Virus record (IMG/VR): IMGVR_UViG_3300032753_002463
Span: 1-64,000 of that record
DNA from: a virus
Reading direction: 5' to 3' (one strand)
DNA length: 64,000 bases
Positions 62,023 to 64,000 of the stretch are shown here, in pieces; the first letter of the stretch is position 1, and each line of letters begins with the position of its first letter. The notes beneath the pieces are model-generated. The model was not told the DNA's origin, made no database searches, and saw nothing but the letters and a program-made list of their open reading frames with translations. The position numbers and the translations under genes are program-made.

Positions 62023-62801
62023 TAGTCAAATTGTTTTTTTATAATTTCAGAAATAAGATAGGCTTCATTTGCCCATTTAATTCCATCATCGATGTGTAAT
62101 ATGGTCTCTTTATCCGAAAGAGACTTCTCGGGGGTAGTGTGTACCTCCATAAATATACCATCACCTCCAGATACAACTGCCTGCCTCATTAAAATTCTAG
62201 AGAGGGATTTATCTGATCCATGGGTTATTCCAGTAGATTGATTTGGTTTTTGTAAACTGTGTGTAGTATCTAAAATAACAGCGCATTGGCATGAATTCTT
62301 TAATCTTGGGATGGAAGTAGAATCTACTACTAAATCATTGTAACCAAAAGTAGTACCCCTTTCTGTAACCCAAACTGCAGAAGCCCCGGAAGATAATGCC
62401 TTTTCGACACTAAAAGCCATAGCTTCTGGACTCATAAATTGCCCTTTTTTAATATTAACTATCTTCCCTGTTTTACCAGCTGCAACAATTAGATCCGTTT
62501 GTCTACATAAAAAAGCTGGTATCTGAATAACATCAACAAAATCTAATTCTAATAGATCTTCAACCGTATGTATATCAGTACAAATTTGTAGATTATATGC
62601 TATTTTAATTTTTCTAAGAATATCTATACTTTCTTTATAAGGTAATCCGGAAAAACTTTTTATACTTGTTCTATTTGCTTTTTTAAAGCTCGCTTTAAAA
62701 TAGAAATTTATACCTAGGCTTAGATTATTTTTTAATCTTTTAGCGATAGACATTGTTATTTCTTCACTTTCTATTATACAGGGGCCTGCTATTAATTTCA
62801 T
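62022..62801 (-). CDS. kdsA: 3-deoxy-D-manno-octulosonate 8-phosphate synthase (KdsA)
   Basis: This 259-residue KdsA condenses arabinose 5-phosphate with phosphoenolpyruvate, giving Kdo 8-phosphate, a precursor of lipopolysaccharide core. Motifs seen: AGPCIIES at the N-terminus, FYFKASFKKANRTS, ICTDIH, VIQIPAFLCRQTDL, NIKKGQFMSP, ERGTTFGYNDLVVDS and DTTHSLQKPN. The early Cys (GPC) is the mark of the metal-dependent class. Length is close to the usual 270-290. It overlaps KdsD by four bases and the glycosyltransferase by one. All active-site motifs look intact. Confidence 0.92.
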   Translation of the reverse strand: MKLIAGPCIIESEEITMSIAKRLKNNLSLGINFYFKASFKKANRTSIKSFSGLPYKESIDILRKIKIAYNLQICTDIHTVEDLLELDFVDVIQIPAFLCRQTDLIVAAGKTGKIVNIKKGQFMSPEAMAFSVEKALSSGASAVWVTERGTTFGYNDLVVDSTSIPRLKNSCQCAVILDTTHSLQKPNQSTGITHGSDKSLSRILMRQAVVSGGDGIFMEVHTTPEKSLSDKETILHIDDGIKWANEAYLISEIIKKQFD

Positions 62802-63379
62802 ATTTGCGTTGATTTTTTATACAAATAACCTCCATGGTGACGTTTAGAATAATCTTCTTTAGTAAATTCTATTTTTTCCATTAATCCAACTACAATTAAA
62901 TCACATATAATTGACATACATGTTGTCGATGTTGTAGGTGTTAACCCTAAAGGGCATATTTCATCTACTGGTCCATAAATAATAGAATAGTCACAAAGGG
63001 ACTGAATTTCTGAATCTGGGGATCCCACTAAAGCGTATATTTCTATAATTGGTTGTAGTTCTTTACAGAGATGTATGAATTCAATAACCTCTCGAGTTTT
63101 TCCAGAATTTGATATTACAATAACAATATCATTTTTATCAATCATTCCTAAATCTCCGTGCTGAGCTTCTGCAGGATGAATAAAAAAAGAAGGGGTCCCA
63201 GTAGAGCTTAATGTGGTTGCAAGAGTATGAGCAATCTGTCCAGCTTTGCCCATGCCGCAAGTAACTACCTTACCGCATCTACCAGGTATGGATAAAAGCT
63301 CGACTAATTTTTCTACTTGCTCTGTTGGGATTTTCTTAATAGCTTCTATTTCCTGATATATTAATTCCTTGAAGTTCAT
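62798..63379 (-). CDS. kdsD: arabinose-5-phosphate isomerase (KdsD), SIS domain only
   Basis: This 193-residue sugar isomerase has a single SIS domain: GKVVTCGMGKAGQIAHTLA, HPAEAQHGDLGMI, ISNSGKTREVIEF, CPLGLTPTTSTTCMSIICDL and RHHGGYL, in the family order. KdsD makes arabinose 5-phosphate from ribulose 5-phosphate, the substrate of KdsA. Cellular enzymes are about 320 residues with two CBS domains. Those are absent here, as in shorter forms. Its stop overlaps the KdsA start by four bases, so these two steps are coupled. The catalytic residues appear present. Confidence 0.9.
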   Translation of the reverse strand: MNFKELIYQEIEAIKKIPTEQVEKLVELLSIPGRCGKVVTCGMGKAGQIAHTLATTLSSTGTPSFFIHPAEAQHGDLGMIDKNDIVIVISNSGKTREVIEFIHLCKELQPIIEIYALVGSPDSEIQSLCDYSIIYGPVDEICPLGLTPTTSTTCMSIICDLIVVGLMEKIEFTKEDYSKRHHGGYLYKKSTQI

Positions 63380-63425
63380 CTTTCATTATACAAATAATCG
63401 GATAAAAAGTTACAATTAAAAAAAA

Positions 63426-64000
63426 TTAGCGGACAGATTTAATGCCTTGTAATACATCCATCCAATGATCACACATTTCGTGCATCATTTCTTCAAATGT
63501 ATATACAGGTTCCCAATTTAATTGGCTTCTAATTTTAGTAGAATCTCCCCTTAGATATGGTAATTCTTCAGGACGAAGAAATTTAGAATTTTGAACGATA
63601 TAATTTTTATAATCTAATCCTAAATAAGAAAAAACAACATCACACATTTCCCTTACACTATGGGTTTCCATAGTAGAAACTACAAAATCATCAGCAACAT
63701 CATTGTTTATTATCATGTGCATTGCCCTAACGTAATCTTTGGAATGTCCCCAATCCCGATAAGAATCCATATTGCCTAATTCTAAACTAGTGGATAACCC
63801 CAATTTAATTTCACAAGCACCCTTCACAACTTTATTGGTAACAAAATTTGAACCTCTTCGCGGAGACTCATGATTAAATAAGATACCATTACATGCGTGT
63901 AAACCATATGCTCTTCTATAATGCCTAACTATATTATAGCCAAAAACCTTACTACATCCATAGGGGGATACAGGGTTCATTGGTGTTGATTCCCTTTGAA
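63426..64000 (-). CDS. gmd: GDP-mannose 4,6-dehydratase (Gmd), C-terminal part
   Basis: This is the C-terminal part of a short-chain dehydrogenase/reductase, open at the right edge. It reads ...STPMNPVSPYGCSKVFGYNI, with catalytic Tyr and Lys in S-P-Y-x-x-x-K. YGLHACNGILFNHESPRRGS and LGNMDSYRDWGHSKDYVRAM follow, both signatures of GDP-mannose dehydratases. Gmd makes GDP-4-keto-6-deoxymannose, the first step to GDP-fucose, rhamnose or related sugars. The partner reductase or epimerase is not in this window. A 46-base gap separates it from KdsD. The part visible looks intact. Confidence 0.9.
   Translation of the reverse strand, partial: QRESTPMNPVSPYGCSKVFGYNIVRHYRRAYGLHACNGILFNHESPRRGSNFVTNKVVKGACEIKLGLSTSLELGNMDSYRDWGHSKDYVRAMHMIINNDVADDFVVSTMETHSVREMCDVVFSYLGLDYKNYIVQNSKFLRPEELPYLRGDSTKIRSQLNWEPVYTFEEMMHEMCDHWMDVLQGIKSVR

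Noticed and set aside
1-64000. tRNA genes, integrase or lysogeny genes
   Set aside because: No cloverleaf-like sequence or integrase/repressor motif was recognised; every gap over about 100 bases was read.

Overview
This window is a stretch of a large, AT-rich, tailed-phage genome with a T4-like contractile-tail plan. Almost every gene lies on the minus strand. Clear T4-type genes include a family B DNA polymerase (entering at the left edge), UvsW helicase, a UvsY-like mediator, a gp61-type primase, a gp32-type single-strand binding protein, baseplate gp25 and gp6, a gp5-type spike, a gp27-like hub and PhoH. The likely host is a Bacteroidota bacterium. Start codons are preceded by A-rich leaders rather than Shine-Dalgarno sequences. 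Several small proteins also belong to types I associate with Bacteroidota and their phages: an Hc1-like histone, a DUF4494-like protein and a spanin-like coiled-coil membrane protein.

Layout, left to right. Positions 1-3.2 kb hold the polymerase 5' end and small accessory genes. Positions 3.2-9.1 kb hold a MoxR ATPase/VWA-metallopeptidase pair, a fused ligase-like/NMNAT-like protein whose catalytic motifs are degenerate, and two unknowns. Positions 9.1-15.8 kb form the recombination and replication block (uvsW, uvsY, GIY-YIG endonuclease, primase, gp32, RuvC-like nuclease). Positions 15.8-34.8 kb hold tail, baseplate and fibre genes, several very large, plus a spanin-like gene. PhoH (34.9-35.6 kb) is the only confident plus-strand gene; a strong two-way terminator separates it from the next block. 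Positions 35.7-45.6 kb hold a 2530-residue wedge/adhesin fusion, gp6 and gp25. Positions 46.1-51.3 kb hold a structural protein, a second GIY-YIG endonuclease, a kinase-like fragment, an amidoligase-like protein, a gp21-like protein that looks protease-dead, and an S1-domain protein. Positions 51.4-61.3 kb hold the spike, hub and LysM baseplate genes, including a protein with about twenty 23-residue repeats. Positions 61.3-64.0 kb hold sugar genes (glycosyltransferase, KdsA, KdsD, Gmd).

How the genes work together: the replication proteins copy and recombine the genome, and the tail block builds a large baseplate with many adhesive domains. The sugar genes could supply Kdo and GDP-6-deoxyhexose for altering the host surface or the virion. 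Transcription appears to be organised into minus-strand units. A recurring GATATATA / TATAAATA element lies just upstream of several starts and resembles T4 late promoters. Four hairpin terminators can be read directly.

The most unusual items are the tandem-repeat tail protein, the doubly degenerate ligase/NMNAT fusion, the kinase/amidoligase pair beside a homing endonuclease, the phage S1 protein and the Hc1-like histone. All family assignments come from reading motifs by eye; no database search was run.
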